The position numbers and the translations under genes are program-made. From NCBI GenBank assembly GCA_002429385.1, contig DIZL01000029.1, positions 1-64,000 on the forward strand: DNA of 64,000 bases, read 5' to 3'. Below the pieces are notes generated by a model that saw nothing but the letters and a program-made list of their open reading frames with translations, ran no database searches and was not told the DNA's origin. The DNA is from Prolixibacteraceae bacterium UBA6029. GTDB taxonomy: Bacteria > Bacteroidota > Bacteroidia > Bacteroidales > Prolixibacteraceae. Below are positions 54,375 through 62,842 of the stretch, in pieces (within the stretch, counting starts at the first letter, position 1; each line of letters begins with the position of its first letter).

Positions 54375-56096
54375 ATGGGAAAAGTCTGGAATATTAAAAA
54401 AGAGGGCGATATAAATATCATTAAACATTTATCGGTCGAGTTAAATGTGAATATGGTAATTGCCAATCTTTTAGCTCAAAGAGGCATAACTACATATGCC
54501 GAAGCCCAGTCTTTTTTCAGGCCTAAACTATCTGATCTCCATGATCCGTTCCTGATGAAAGATATGGATAAAGCGGTAGATCGACTGGAACGGGCAATAG
54601 ATAATCAGGAAAAAGTAATGATTTATGGCGATTACGATGTAGATGGCACAACCTCCGTTGCCATGATGTACCAATTCCTGCGCACACGCCTGATTAACCT
54701 CGACTATTATATCCCTGATCGTTATTCAGAGGGATATGGGATTTCCAAAACCAGTATATTGTATGCTGCTGAACAGAAAATATCGCTGGTTATTGTTCTC
54801 GACTGCGGTATTAAAGCTATCGAGAAGATTAAGATGGCCAAAGATCTCGGCATTGATTTTATTATTTGTGACCACCATAATCCGGCAGATACAATTCCTG
54901 ATGCTGTTGCTGTACTCGATCCTAAAAGACTGGATTGTACCTATCCATTTAAAGAACTTTCGGGCTGCGGTGTGGGCTTTAAATTTCTTCAAGCCTATTC
55001 TATTAAAAACAATATTCCATTTTCGGAGCTGGCAGAGCTTTTGGATTTGCTCGTAGTCAGCATTGCTTCCGACATCGTTCCCGTGACAGGCGAAAACAGG
55101 GTGCTGGCCCATTTCGGGCTAAAAAAACTGAATACTTCCCCCAGCATTGGGCTGAAAACTATCATGCAATATTCAGGATTAAATACGGAAGAAAAATCAG
55201 TCAGTGATATCGTATTTAAAATCGGACCGCGATTAAATGCTTCAGGAAGAATAGAACACGGGAAAAAATCAGTTGCTATTTTGACGGCTACCAACGAACA
55301 GGAAGCCTTACTGCTTGGCGACGAAATTAATTCGTATAACGAGATCCGTAAAACACTTGACCGGGACATTACCCAGGAAGCGCTGGAAATGATTAAACGT
55401 GATCCGGGACATGAGGCTAAAAATGCAACAGTTCTTTATAACCGCGACTGGCACAAAGGAGTTGTCGGTATTGTAGCCTCACGACTGACCGAATACTTTT
55501 ACAGGCCAACAGTGGTTCTGACCGAATCTAACGGACTTGCAACAGGTTCCGCAAGGTCTATCCGCGATTTCGATCTCTATGAAGCTATTGGCGCCTGCAG
55601 TGATTTACTCGAATCATACGGAGGACACATGTATGCTGCAGGGTTGACCCTTAAAATTGAAAACATTTATGAGTTCTCGCGCAGATTTGAAGAAATTGTC
55701 ACCAAGCAGATTACCAATCAACAGCAAACTGAATCTATTGAAGCTGAAGCCAGGATATATCTCTCCGATATTTCTCCAAAGTTTTACCGGATTCTAAAAC
55801 AATTTGCCCCTTTTGGCCCACACAATATGGTTCCGGTTTTCATTACCGAAAATGTTTTCGACAGCGGAACAAGCCGCCCGGTTGGGAAAAATCAGGAACA
55901 TCTAAAACTTGATTTGATAGAGGCGACCAGCAATTCATCAAAGTTTTCCGCTATTGCTTTCAATCAGGCCCATCATTTTGAGGCCATCAGCCAGGGATTA
56001 CCCTTCGATATCTGTTACTCAATTGCTGAAAACGAATTCAAGGGAAAAACAAATCTTCAATTATACATTCGCGATATAAAGACTAAATCCTACTGA
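54375..56096 (+). CDS. recJ: Single-strand-specific 5'-3' exonuclease RecJ
   Basis: A protein of about 573 aa. The DHH phosphoesterase motifs are present: IYGDYDVDGTTS (about 81-92), LDCGI and ICDHHNPADT (about 155-164). The DHHA1 part has VGIVASRLTEYFYRPTVVL and GGHMYAAGLTL (about 410-425), and a C-terminal OB fold follows. It acts in recombinational and mismatch repair. The ATG at 54375 was chosen because the open frame's first ATG (54336) overlaps the promoter. Confidence 0.95.
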   Translation: MGKVWNIKKEGDINIIKHLSVELNVNMVIANLLAQRGITTYAEAQSFFRPKLSDLHDPFLMKDMDKAVDRLERAIDNQEKVMIYGDYDVDGTTSVAMMYQFLRTRLINLDYYIPDRYSEGYGISKTSILYAAEQKISLVIVLDCGIKAIEKIKMAKDLGIDFIICDHHNPADTIPDAVAVLDPKRLDCTYPFKELSGCGVGFKFLQAYSIKNNIPFSELAELLDLLVVSIASDIVPVTGENRVLAHFGLKKLNTSPSIGLKTIMQYSGLNTEEKSVSDIVFKIGPRLNASGRIEHGKKSVAILTATNEQEALLLGDEINSYNEIRKTLDRDITQEALEMIKRDPGHEAKNATVLYNRDWHKGVVGIVASRLTEYFYRPTVVLTESNGLATGSARSIRDFDLYEAIGACSDLLESYGGHMYAAGLTLKIENIYEFSRRFEEIVTKQITNQQQTESIEAEARIYLSDISPKFYRILKQFAPFGPHNMVPVFITENVFDSGTSRPVGKNQEHLKLDLIEATSNSSKFSAIAFNQAHHFEAISQGLPFDICYSIAENEFKGKTNLQLYIRDIKTKSY

Positions 56097-56285
56097 TATT
56101 TAACACTTATCAAATACAAATCTCCCCAGCCGGACTATCGAAATTCTAATCAACGAAATCTAATCAAACGGGTGTTGAAATTATAGGCATAAGCATTTAT
56201 ACCACAGGATTATTTATTAGAATTGATAGACCTGGAATTATACTCCACCATTCTTTTTATATTACGTATGTACCCATTTGCGGAA
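56097..56285. other. Short spacer after recJ
   Basis: No gene or clear terminator was seen between the recJ stop and the repeat element. Confidence 0.4.
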
Positions 56286-56592
56286 CTATTCTTCTGCTTT
56301 TCCCTCTTGTTCCCCTGATGAATCGCTAAGGAAATGCTGGGTTCAGGTTATTATCTCTGTCATATTTCTTTCATACCTATTTCAGTACAAATTCGAATAT
56401 AATTCGAAACAAATACGTAACAAATTCGTACTGCTTCGAATTTGTATCGAATTTGTTATGTATTTGTTTCGAATTTGTTTCGAATTTGTACTGAAAGAGG
56501 TATGAAAGAGGTATGAAAGAGGTATGAAAGAGATACGACAGTGGTACGACAGAGAATAGAATCATTCCCTTCGGGAAAGTTAAGGAATAAGT
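56286..56592. repeat. Long palindromic 11-bp-phased repeat element, copy B
   Basis: The core palindrome is centred near 56432. The right arm is eleven consecutive 11-bp units from 56435 to 56555: TTCGAATTTGT types, then TATGAAAGAGG types, then TACGACAGTGG and TACGACAGAGA. The left flank CCCCTGATGAATCGCTAAGG and the right flank TTCCCTTCGGGAAAG match copy A at 10374-10690 in the opposite orientation. ORFs over it are artefacts. Confidence 0.8.
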
Positions 56593-56836
56593 TCTGTGCA
56601 GCTGTTTACATGAGAAATGCCTGAAATGTTTCGTTGAATTTACCTGAGCTGGGGACTCATGTCAGATACATTTACCAGGACCGATGACATAGCGGTATCG
56701 GTAATTTGCAAGACCGTCAAGCATAAAGATTAAACTTAGATGCCTATTTGGATCTCAATTTAAAGACTACTTTATCTTTTTATTAACAATCCGAATAAAA
56801 AAGTCTGTTTTTGTTTTCATTATAAAAAAATAGTGC
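56593..56836. other. Region upstream of the leucine operon promoter
   Basis: About 240 A/T-rich bases. No gene was seen. A TTG at 56811-56813 could serve as the -33 element of the leu promoter. Confidence 0.4.
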
Positions 56837-56844
56837 CATATTTG
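56837..56844 (+). promoter_or_regulatory. Candidate promoter of the leucine operon
   Basis: CATATTTG differs from TAnnTTTG only in the first base. It lies 19 bases before the leader-peptide ATG, giving a leader of about 185 nt ahead of leuA. Confidence 0.45.
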
Positions 56845-56862
56845 CATCAAAATATTCAAATA

Positions 56863-56931
56863 ATGACACGTTTTGCTAATATTTCCCTTCTAGGTCTTCT
56901 TCTCGGTATTCTAATTTGGATGCGTGATTGA
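56863..56931 (+). CDS. leuL: Leu/Ile-rich leader peptide of the leucine operon
   Basis: A 22-codon ORF encoding M-T-R-F-A-N-I-S-L-L, G-L-L-L-G-I-L-I-W-M, R-D and a TGA stop. Six of 22 codons are Leu (CTT, CTA, CTT, CTT, CTC, CTA) and three are Ile (ATT). Its stop overlaps the first strand of the antiterminator. It lies just ahead of a terminator and 103 bp before leuA. The arrangement is that of a ribosome-mediated attenuator: stalling at Leu or Ile codons would leave 56930-56937 free to pair with 56966-56973. Confidence 0.85.
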   Translation: MTRFANISLLGLLLGILIWMRD

Positions 56932-56997
56932 GAATGGTATGGGTAAAACTATAAAGCTTTAAAAGCCATTCTCGATTCAGAGGATGGCTTTTTTTTT
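56930..56997 (+). terminator. Leucine-operon attenuator (antiterminator and terminator)
   Basis: Terminator: AAGCCATTCTC (56963-56973) pairs with GAGGATGGCTT (56980-56990), one G-T wobble and a 6-base loop, followed by nine T (56989-56997). Antiterminator: GAGAATGG (56930-56937) pairs perfectly with CCATTCTC (56966-56973), which is part of the terminator stem, so the two hairpins exclude each other. The antiterminator's first strand begins at the leader-peptide stop codon. Confidence 0.88.
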
Positions 56998-57033
56998 AAT
57001 GTTAACTGAAACAATGATAAAAACAAAATAGTT

Positions 57034-58554
57034 ATGAGCGACAGATTGTACATTTTTGACACTACTTTACGCGACGGCGAGCAAGTCCCCGGGTGTCAGT
57101 TGAACACAGTGGAAAAAATCGAAGTTGCACGTGCTTTGGAGGAGTTGGGGGTCGATGTAATCGAGGCCGGTTTCCCGATATCCAGTCCGGGTGATTTCAA
57201 TTCGGTAGTCGAAATATCAAAAGCGGTGACCTGGCCAACCATCTGTGCACTTACCCGTGCAGTAGAGAAGGACATAGATGTTGCTGCCGAGGCTCTTAAG
57301 TTCGCCAAAAAAGGGCGTATTCATACCGGTATCGGGACTTCATTTTATCACATTTACAATAAGCTGAATTCCAATCCTGAAGAAATAATAGAACGTGCCA
57401 TTGCTGCGGTGAAATATGCCAAACGGTATGTTGAAGATGTCGAGTTTTTCGCCGAAGATGCCGGACGTACGGAAAATGAATACCTTGCCAGGGTGGTTGA
57501 AGCCGTAATCAAAGCCGGTGCAACAGTGGTCAATATACCGGATACAACCGGATACACGATGCCGCATGAGTTTGGTGAAAAGATCAAATACCTGTTCGAC
57601 AACGTACCGAACATTCATAAGGCTATAATTTCCACACACTGCCACAACGATTTGGGAATGGCCACTGCCAATACTATCGCCGGAATTATGAATGGTGCAC
57701 GTCAGGCAGAGGTGACCATTAACGGTATTGGTGAACGCGCCGGAAATACTTCGCTCGAAGAAGTGGTAATGATCCTGAAAAGCCGCTATGCTGTTTTGAA
57801 TATTGATACCAATGTGAACACTAAAAATATATACAAGACAAGCCGCCTGGTCTCAAACCTGATGAACATGCCGGTACAACCAAACAAGGCAATCGTTGGC
57901 CGTAACGCTTTTGCACATTCTTCTGGTATTCATCAGGACGGCGTGTTGAAGAACCGCGAGAACTACGAAATCATGAACCCGACTGATGTGGGAATCAATG
58001 AATCGAGCATCGTGCTTACCGCACGCAGTGGTCGTGCAGCATTGAAACATCGTATGGAAATTATGGGTTTCGAGATGGATAAGGAAAAGCTCGACGAGGT
58101 GTACGAGAAATTCGTAAAACTGGCCGATAAGAAGAAAGATATTCGCGATGATGATGTGGCCGCTTTGGTTGGTGATTTGAAACAAAAAGAACGTCGCATA
58201 AAATTAGACTTTCTTCAGGTTGTTACCGGTAAGGGATTGGTGCCGATTGCCAATGTCCGCCTGAATATTGCCGGGGAGATTCTGGATGCTACAGCTTCAG
58301 GAAATGGCCCTGTTGATGCTGCACTGAAAGCAGTAAAGAAAATTATTCACCGTAAAGTTATTTTGGAAGAATTCCTGATTCAGGCTATTGCTCATGGCAG
58401 TGATGATCTGGGGAAAGTTCATATGCAGGTGAAATTCGAAGAGGATATATTTCACGGATTTGGAGCCGATACTGATATCATTACAGCATCGGTTGAGGCA
58501 TTCCTGGATGCGATCAATAAAATTCCGGGAACACCAAGAGTCAAAAGCGAATAA
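57034..58554 (+). CDS. leuA: 2-isopropylmalate synthase
   Basis: A 506-aa protein. The catalytic TIM barrel has FDTTLRDGEQVPGCQLN (8-24) and the metal-binding HCHNDLGMATAN (about 201-212), then GERAGNTSLEEVVM. The C-terminal 120 residues form the LeuA allosteric domain for leucine feedback. It condenses acetyl-CoA with 2-oxoisovalerate in the first committed step to leucine. It is the first structural gene behind the attenuator at 56.9 kb. Confidence 0.95.
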   Translation: MSDRLYIFDTTLRDGEQVPGCQLNTVEKIEVARALEELGVDVIEAGFPISSPGDFNSVVEISKAVTWPTICALTRAVEKDIDVAAEALKFAKKGRIHTGIGTSFYHIYNKLNSNPEEIIERAIAAVKYAKRYVEDVEFFAEDAGRTENEYLARVVEAVIKAGATVVNIPDTTGYTMPHEFGEKIKYLFDNVPNIHKAIISTHCHNDLGMATANTIAGIMNGARQAEVTINGIGERAGNTSLEEVVMILKSRYAVLNIDTNVNTKNIYKTSRLVSNLMNMPVQPNKAIVGRNAFAHSSGIHQDGVLKNRENYEIMNPTDVGINESSIVLTARSGRAALKHRMEIMGFEMDKEKLDEVYEKFVKLADKKKDIRDDDVAALVGDLKQKERRIKLDFLQVVTGKGLVPIANVRLNIAGEILDATASGNGPVDAALKAVKKIIHRKVILEEFLIQAIAHGSDDLGKVHMQVKFEEDIFHGFGADTDIITASVEAFLDAINKIPGTPRVKSE

Positions 58555-58751
58555 GAAGAAATGCATGGAGCATGGGGCATGGGGCTGAGAGTTGGAGACC
58601 GGAAACGGGAGACGGAAAAAAGAAGCGCCCTATCCTTTGCCGTCTGCTTCAGCTGACGGATTAATGAATATAAATAGTAAGAATTACAACTTTTCTGAAA
58701 AACAATTTGTTAGTATGGTTTTCAGATAAATTTATGGAATAAAAAGAACCA
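58555..58751. repeat. leuA-leuC spacer with GGGCATGGGG / GGAGACC words and a REP-like hairpin
   Basis: The spacer holds GCATGGAGCATGGGGCATGG and GGAGACCGGAAACGGGAGAC. It then has the hairpin CCGTCTGCTTCAGCTGACGG (58640-58659), preceded by ATCCTTTG. The ATCCTTTG-plus-hairpin unit resembles the inverted copy at 15065-15092. Confidence 0.6.
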
Positions 58752-60155
58752 ATGGAAGCAAAAACATTATTCGACAAAATTTGGGATTCGCATGTGGTGA
58801 AAGAGGTTGAAGGCGGCCCTAGTGTATTATACATTGACCAGCATCTGATTCATGAAGTGACCAGTCCTGTAGCATTTCTGGGATTGGAAAAACGCGGGGC
58901 AAAAGTTCTTCGTCCGGAGAAAACTGTTGCAACACCCGATCACAATGTACCTACCATCAATCAACATCTGAGTATTAAGGATGAAATGTCACGCAATCAG
59001 GTAGAAATGCTGAAGAGAAACTGCCAGACTCATGGTATCGTTTGTCATGGTTTGGGAAGCGAAGGTCATGGTGTAGTGCATATTATAGGTCCTGAGATGG
59101 GGATCACACAGCCCGGAATGACCATTGTTTGCGGTGACAGCCATACTTCCACTCATGGAGCTTTCGGGGCTATTGCCTTCGGAATCGGTACCAGTGAAGT
59201 TGAAATGGTGTTAGCAAGCCAATGCATCATGCAGCCTAAACCCAAAAAGATGCTGATTTCAGTAAACGGCAATCTAAATAAAGGAGTAACAGCAAAAGAC
59301 ATTGCCCTTTATGTTATTGCTCAGATTTCTACATCAGGAGGAACAGGCTATTTTGTTGAGTTCGCCGGAACTGCGATCGAAAGTTTATCCATGGAAGGCC
59401 GCATGACTCTTTGTAACATGAGCATTGAATGCGGTGCCCGCGGGGGAATGATTGCTCCCGATCAAACTACTTTCGACTATGTAAAAGGTCGTCAGTTTGC
59501 TCCAAAGGGCGAAGATTGGGATAAAGCACTGGCTTACTGGAAGACATTAAAATCAGATGTTGGTGTAAGCTATGATACGGTATATACCTATGACGCAGCT
59601 GATATTGAACCGATGATCACCTTTGGAACCAATCCAGGGATGGGAATCGGCATTACTCATAACATTCCAAATAGCAATAAGCTGAGTGGTTCAGATAAAT
59701 TAACCTACGAGAAGTCGCTGAAATACATGGGCTATTCGGAAGGGGACCAAATGGTCGGAAAGCAAATCGACTATGTTTTTGTAGGAAGCTGTACTAATGG
59801 TCGTATTGAGGACTTTCGAAACTTTGCAGCATTTGTGAAAGGGAAACAGAAAGCGGCAAATGTAACTGCCTGGATTGTTCCCGGTTCGCGTGCTGTTGAG
59901 AAACAAATCATTGCTGAAGGACTGGTTGAAATTCTGGAAGCAGCAGGTTTTGAACTGCGTCAGCCCGGATGTTCAGCATGCCTTGCAATGAATGATGATA
60001 AAATTCCTGAGGGAAAATATTCGGTCTCAACCTCGAACCGCAACTTTGAGGGTCGGCAGGGACCTGGCGCACGCACATTGCTTGCCAGTCCGCTTACAGC
60101 CGCTGCAGCCGCCATTATGGGTAGGATCACGGATCCAAGAGACTTTCTTGATTGA
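58752..60155 (+). CDS. leuC: 3-isopropylmalate dehydratase large subunit
   Basis: A 467-aa aconitase-family protein. Signatures: VCGDSHTSTHGAFGAIAFGI (about 130-149), the iron-sulfur ligand in FVGSCTNGRIEDFR (about 345-358) and the two further ligands in GCSACLAMN (about 406-414). It isomerises 2- to 3-isopropylmalate with LeuD. The 414-bp gap to leuD is filled by a four-helix-bundle ORF, an unusual interruption of this subunit pair. Confidence 0.96.
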   Translation: MEAKTLFDKIWDSHVVKEVEGGPSVLYIDQHLIHEVTSPVAFLGLEKRGAKVLRPEKTVATPDHNVPTINQHLSIKDEMSRNQVEMLKRNCQTHGIVCHGLGSEGHGVVHIIGPEMGITQPGMTIVCGDSHTSTHGAFGAIAFGIGTSEVEMVLASQCIMQPKPKKMLISVNGNLNKGVTAKDIALYVIAQISTSGGTGYFVEFAGTAIESLSMEGRMTLCNMSIECGARGGMIAPDQTTFDYVKGRQFAPKGEDWDKALAYWKTLKSDVGVSYDTVYTYDAADIEPMITFGTNPGMGIGITHNIPNSNKLSGSDKLTYEKSLKYMGYSEGDQMVGKQIDYVFVGSCTNGRIEDFRNFAAFVKGKQKAANVTAWIVPGSRAVEKQIIAEGLVEILEAAGFELRQPGCSACLAMNDDKIPEGKYSVSTSNRNFEGRQGPGARTLLASPLTAAAAAIMGRITDPRDFLD

Positions 60156-60184
60156 TGATTGATTAATAATGATTGATGATTTAA

Positions 60185-60547
60185 ATGAACAGAAAAACTC
60201 TGGAAGACAGGACGAAAAAATTTTCACATGATTGTGTGAAGGTTGCATTGTCACTTCCTGAATCTCCGCTTGGGCGGCACATTCGGGGACAGTTGATAAG
60301 ATGTTCGACTTCGGTGGCTGCCAATTACAGGGCTGCAAACCTTGCTCATTCCAAAGCAGCTTTTGTTGCCAAATTATCCATTGTTATAGAAGAAGCAGAT
60401 GAAAGTGGGTTTTGGTTGGAGTTTGCAACAGAAGAGAATCTTTTGTTAGAAAATGTTTCCAATCCGTTAATAAAGGAATCAGTTGAACTGACCTCGATAT
60501 TCGTTTCGTCTCGGAAAACAATCCAAACTGGAGAAAATAATAAATAA
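60185..60547 (+). CDS. Four-helix bundle protein (S23 family) between leuC and leuD
   Basis: A 120-aa helical protein. Family pattern: TKKFSHDCVKVALSLPES (11-28), IRGQLIRCSTSVAANYRAAN (34-53), and AKLSIVIEEADESGFWLEFA (62-81). It belongs to the four-helix-bundle/S23 family like the ORF at 17892-18281, but to a different branch (STSVAANYRAA type). It lies in the direction of the leucine operon, 29 bp after leuC and 22 bp before leuD. Function is unknown; there is no known link to leucine synthesis. Confidence 0.85.
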   Translation: MNRKTLEDRTKKFSHDCVKVALSLPESPLGRHIRGQLIRCSTSVAANYRAANLAHSKAAFVAKLSIVIEEADESGFWLEFATEENLLLENVSNPLIKESVELTSIFVSSRKTIQTGENNK

Positions 60548-60569
60548 TAAATCACAAATAATAAATCAC

Positions 60570-61157
60570 ATGGCATACGATAAATTCACAACATTGACAT
60601 CACAAGCAGTTCCACTGCCTATCGAAAATATTGATACCGACCAGATTATTCCTGCCCGATTCTTAAAGGCAGTTGAACGCAAGGGGTTTGGAGATAACTT
60701 GTTTCGCGACTGGCGATACGATAAAAGCAACCTTCCAATTGCTGATTTTCCTTTGAATCAGTCGAAATATTCTGGTAAGATACTGGTTGGGGGGAAAAAC
60801 TTCGGAAGTGGTTCAAGCAGGGAACATGCCGCCTGGGCCATTTACGATTATGGTTTCCGCGTGGTCGTATCGAGTTTCTTTGCTGATATTTTTCAGGGAA
60901 ACGCCTTGAACAATGGTATCCTTCCGGTGGTTGTATCTCCAGAGTTTCTGGAGAAAATATTTGCTGCGATAGAAGCAGATCAGAATACCCTTTTTGAGGT
61001 TGATCTTCAGAAACAGAAATTCACAATCTGTATAACAGGTGAATCGACTGGTTTTAATATTAATCCATACAAAAAGCATTGTATGACCCACGGACTGGAT
61101 GATATCGATTATCTTTTAAGCATGAAAGAGGAAATCGCTGCGTTCGAAAAGAAATAA
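60570..61157 (+). CDS. leuD: 3-isopropylmalate dehydratase small subunit
   Basis: A 195-aa protein. It has IDTDQIIPARFL (20-31) and the swivel-domain signature GGKNFGSGSSREHAAWAI (about 74-91). The length is normal. It completes the isomerase with LeuC. Translation starts 22 bp behind the inserted four-helix-bundle ORF, after an AATAAATCACAAATAATAAA spacer without a clear ribosome-binding site. Confidence 0.96.
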   Translation: MAYDKFTTLTSQAVPLPIENIDTDQIIPARFLKAVERKGFGDNLFRDWRYDKSNLPIADFPLNQSKYSGKILVGGKNFGSGSSREHAAWAIYDYGFRVVVSSFFADIFQGNALNNGILPVVVSPEFLEKIFAAIEADQNTLFEVDLQKQKFTICITGESTGFNINPYKKHCMTHGLDDIDYLLSMKEEIAAFEKK

Positions 61158-61219
61158 ATTAACTGAATGTCTGTTATTTTTCTTTTAATGACATGATGTT
61201 CATGTAAACAAATTGTATT

Positions 61220-62764
61220 ATGACGGGGAAAGTAGTTGAGGTCAAAGATCAGATGCTAAGCATCATGGATACAACGCTGAGAGATGGAGAGCAAACCTCA
61301 GGCGTATCGTTCACCGACAAGGAAAAGCTCAGTGTAGCCAGGCTTTTGCTGGAAGATGTAAAAGTTGACCGGATCGAAATAGCCTCAGCACGTGTTTCTG
61401 ATGGTGAATTCCTTGCTGCCAAAAGGGTGATGGAATGGGCAAAGGAAAAAGGTCATTTGTCGAAGATCGAAATATTGGGTTTTGTTGATGGTAAAGTATC
61501 CCTCGACTGGATTAATTCAGCCGGAGGAAAAGTTCTGAATCTGCTTTGCAAAGGATCATACAAGCATGTAACCCAGCAACTGAGGAAGACCCCGGAAGAG
61601 CATATCGAAGACATCAAAAGGACGATTCAATATGCTGAAGAACTAGGGATCAGGGTGAATGTATATTTGGAAGACTGGTCTAATGGCATGCGTAATTCAA
61701 AGGAATACGTTCATTTTATGGTTTCCGAATTGCTGAAACTTAACATCGACCGTATCATGTTGCCCGATACACTTGGGATTCTTGATCCGGACGAAACTTA
61801 CGAGTTTTGTAAAGAGATGATTGAAACCTACCCGAATGCCCGGTTCGATTTCCATGCACACAACGACTATGATCTGGCCTGTGCCAATGTCTTCCATGCC
61901 ATTAAAGCCGGAATTAGAACAGTACATACAACAGTGAACGGTTTGGGTGAACGGGCAGGAAATGCGCCACTTTCAAGTGTGATTGCTACCGTGAAGGACC
62001 ACCTGAAAATGCAAACACGGGTGAATGAGCAGATGCTTAATAGGATTTCAAAATTAGTTGAGTCTTTCTCAGGAATTCGCATTCCTGCAAATAAACCATT
62101 GATTGGCGAATTTGTATTTACCCAATGCAGTGGTATTCATGCCGACGGCGACAATAAAGATAATTTGTATTTCAATGACTTGCTTCCAGAACGTTTTGGC
62201 CGAACCCGTGTATATGCGCTTGGTAAAATGTCAGGAAAAGCCAATATCAAAAATAATCTTTTAGATCTGGGCATTGAACTTGATACTGCTTCCCTCAAGC
62301 TGGTCACGGACCGGATTATAGAACTGGCCGACCGCAAAGAAACCGTTACCGCAGAGGATCTCCCTTATATTGTAGCAGATGTTTTAAACTATGAAGACAG
62401 TGAACCAATCATCAGTCTGATTAATTATTCCCTGTCACATGCCATGGGCCTTCGGCCCTCAGCAACAGTAAGTTTCCTGATCAGGGGTGAAAAATACGAA
62501 TCTTCAGGATCGGGAGACGGTCAGTATGATGCCTTTATGAATGCAATCCAGTCGGTATATACTGATCTTGCCAAACCTTTCCCCAAATTACTCGATTATT
62601 CGGTTACCATACCTCCCGGAGGACAAACAGATGCTTTAGTAGAAACAGTGATTACCTGGGAACTCGGTCATGAATTTAAAACCCGTGGACTTGACTCTGA
62701 CCAGACTGCCGCTGCCATCAAGGCAACCATGCGTATGTTGAATCTGATAGAACCAAAATTATAA
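61220..62764 (+). CDS. Second isopropylmalate/citramalate synthase-like enzyme
   Basis: A 514-aa LeuA-family protein. DTTLRDGEQTSGVSF lies near 16-30, the metal motif FHAHNDYDLACAN near 213-225, and the region after the barrel has IPANKPLIGEF. The C-terminal 120 residues resemble the LeuA allosteric domain (PSATVSFLIRG, SGSGDGQYDAFMNAI). It differs clearly from LeuA at 57034-58554. In Bacteroidota such a gene commonly accompanies leuA-D. A citramalate synthase (CimA) role, making 2-oxobutyrate for isoleucine with LeuCD and LeuB, is a reasonable but unproved reading. Confidence 0.85.
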   Translation: MTGKVVEVKDQMLSIMDTTLRDGEQTSGVSFTDKEKLSVARLLLEDVKVDRIEIASARVSDGEFLAAKRVMEWAKEKGHLSKIEILGFVDGKVSLDWINSAGGKVLNLLCKGSYKHVTQQLRKTPEEHIEDIKRTIQYAEELGIRVNVYLEDWSNGMRNSKEYVHFMVSELLKLNIDRIMLPDTLGILDPDETYEFCKEMIETYPNARFDFHAHNDYDLACANVFHAIKAGIRTVHTTVNGLGERAGNAPLSSVIATVKDHLKMQTRVNEQMLNRISKLVESFSGIRIPANKPLIGEFVFTQCSGIHADGDNKDNLYFNDLLPERFGRTRVYALGKMSGKANIKNNLLDLGIELDTASLKLVTDRIIELADRKETVTAEDLPYIVADVLNYEDSEPIISLINYSLSHAMGLRPSATVSFLIRGEKYESSGSGDGQYDAFMNAIQSVYTDLAKPFPKLLDYSVTIPPGGQTDALVETVITWELGHEFKTRGLDSDQTAAAIKATMRMLNLIEPKL

Positions 62765-62842
62765 TGACTTTAACTTTGCCGCATTCGGCGCAATCAAATA
62801 ACCCAGGAGTTTAATCCTGATAAAAAACAAAAATCAATATCA

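Noticed and set aside
56278..56565. Overlapping repeat-rich ORFs near the leucine operon
   Set aside because: Same explanation: they lie in copy B of the phased palindrome and have no family resemblance.
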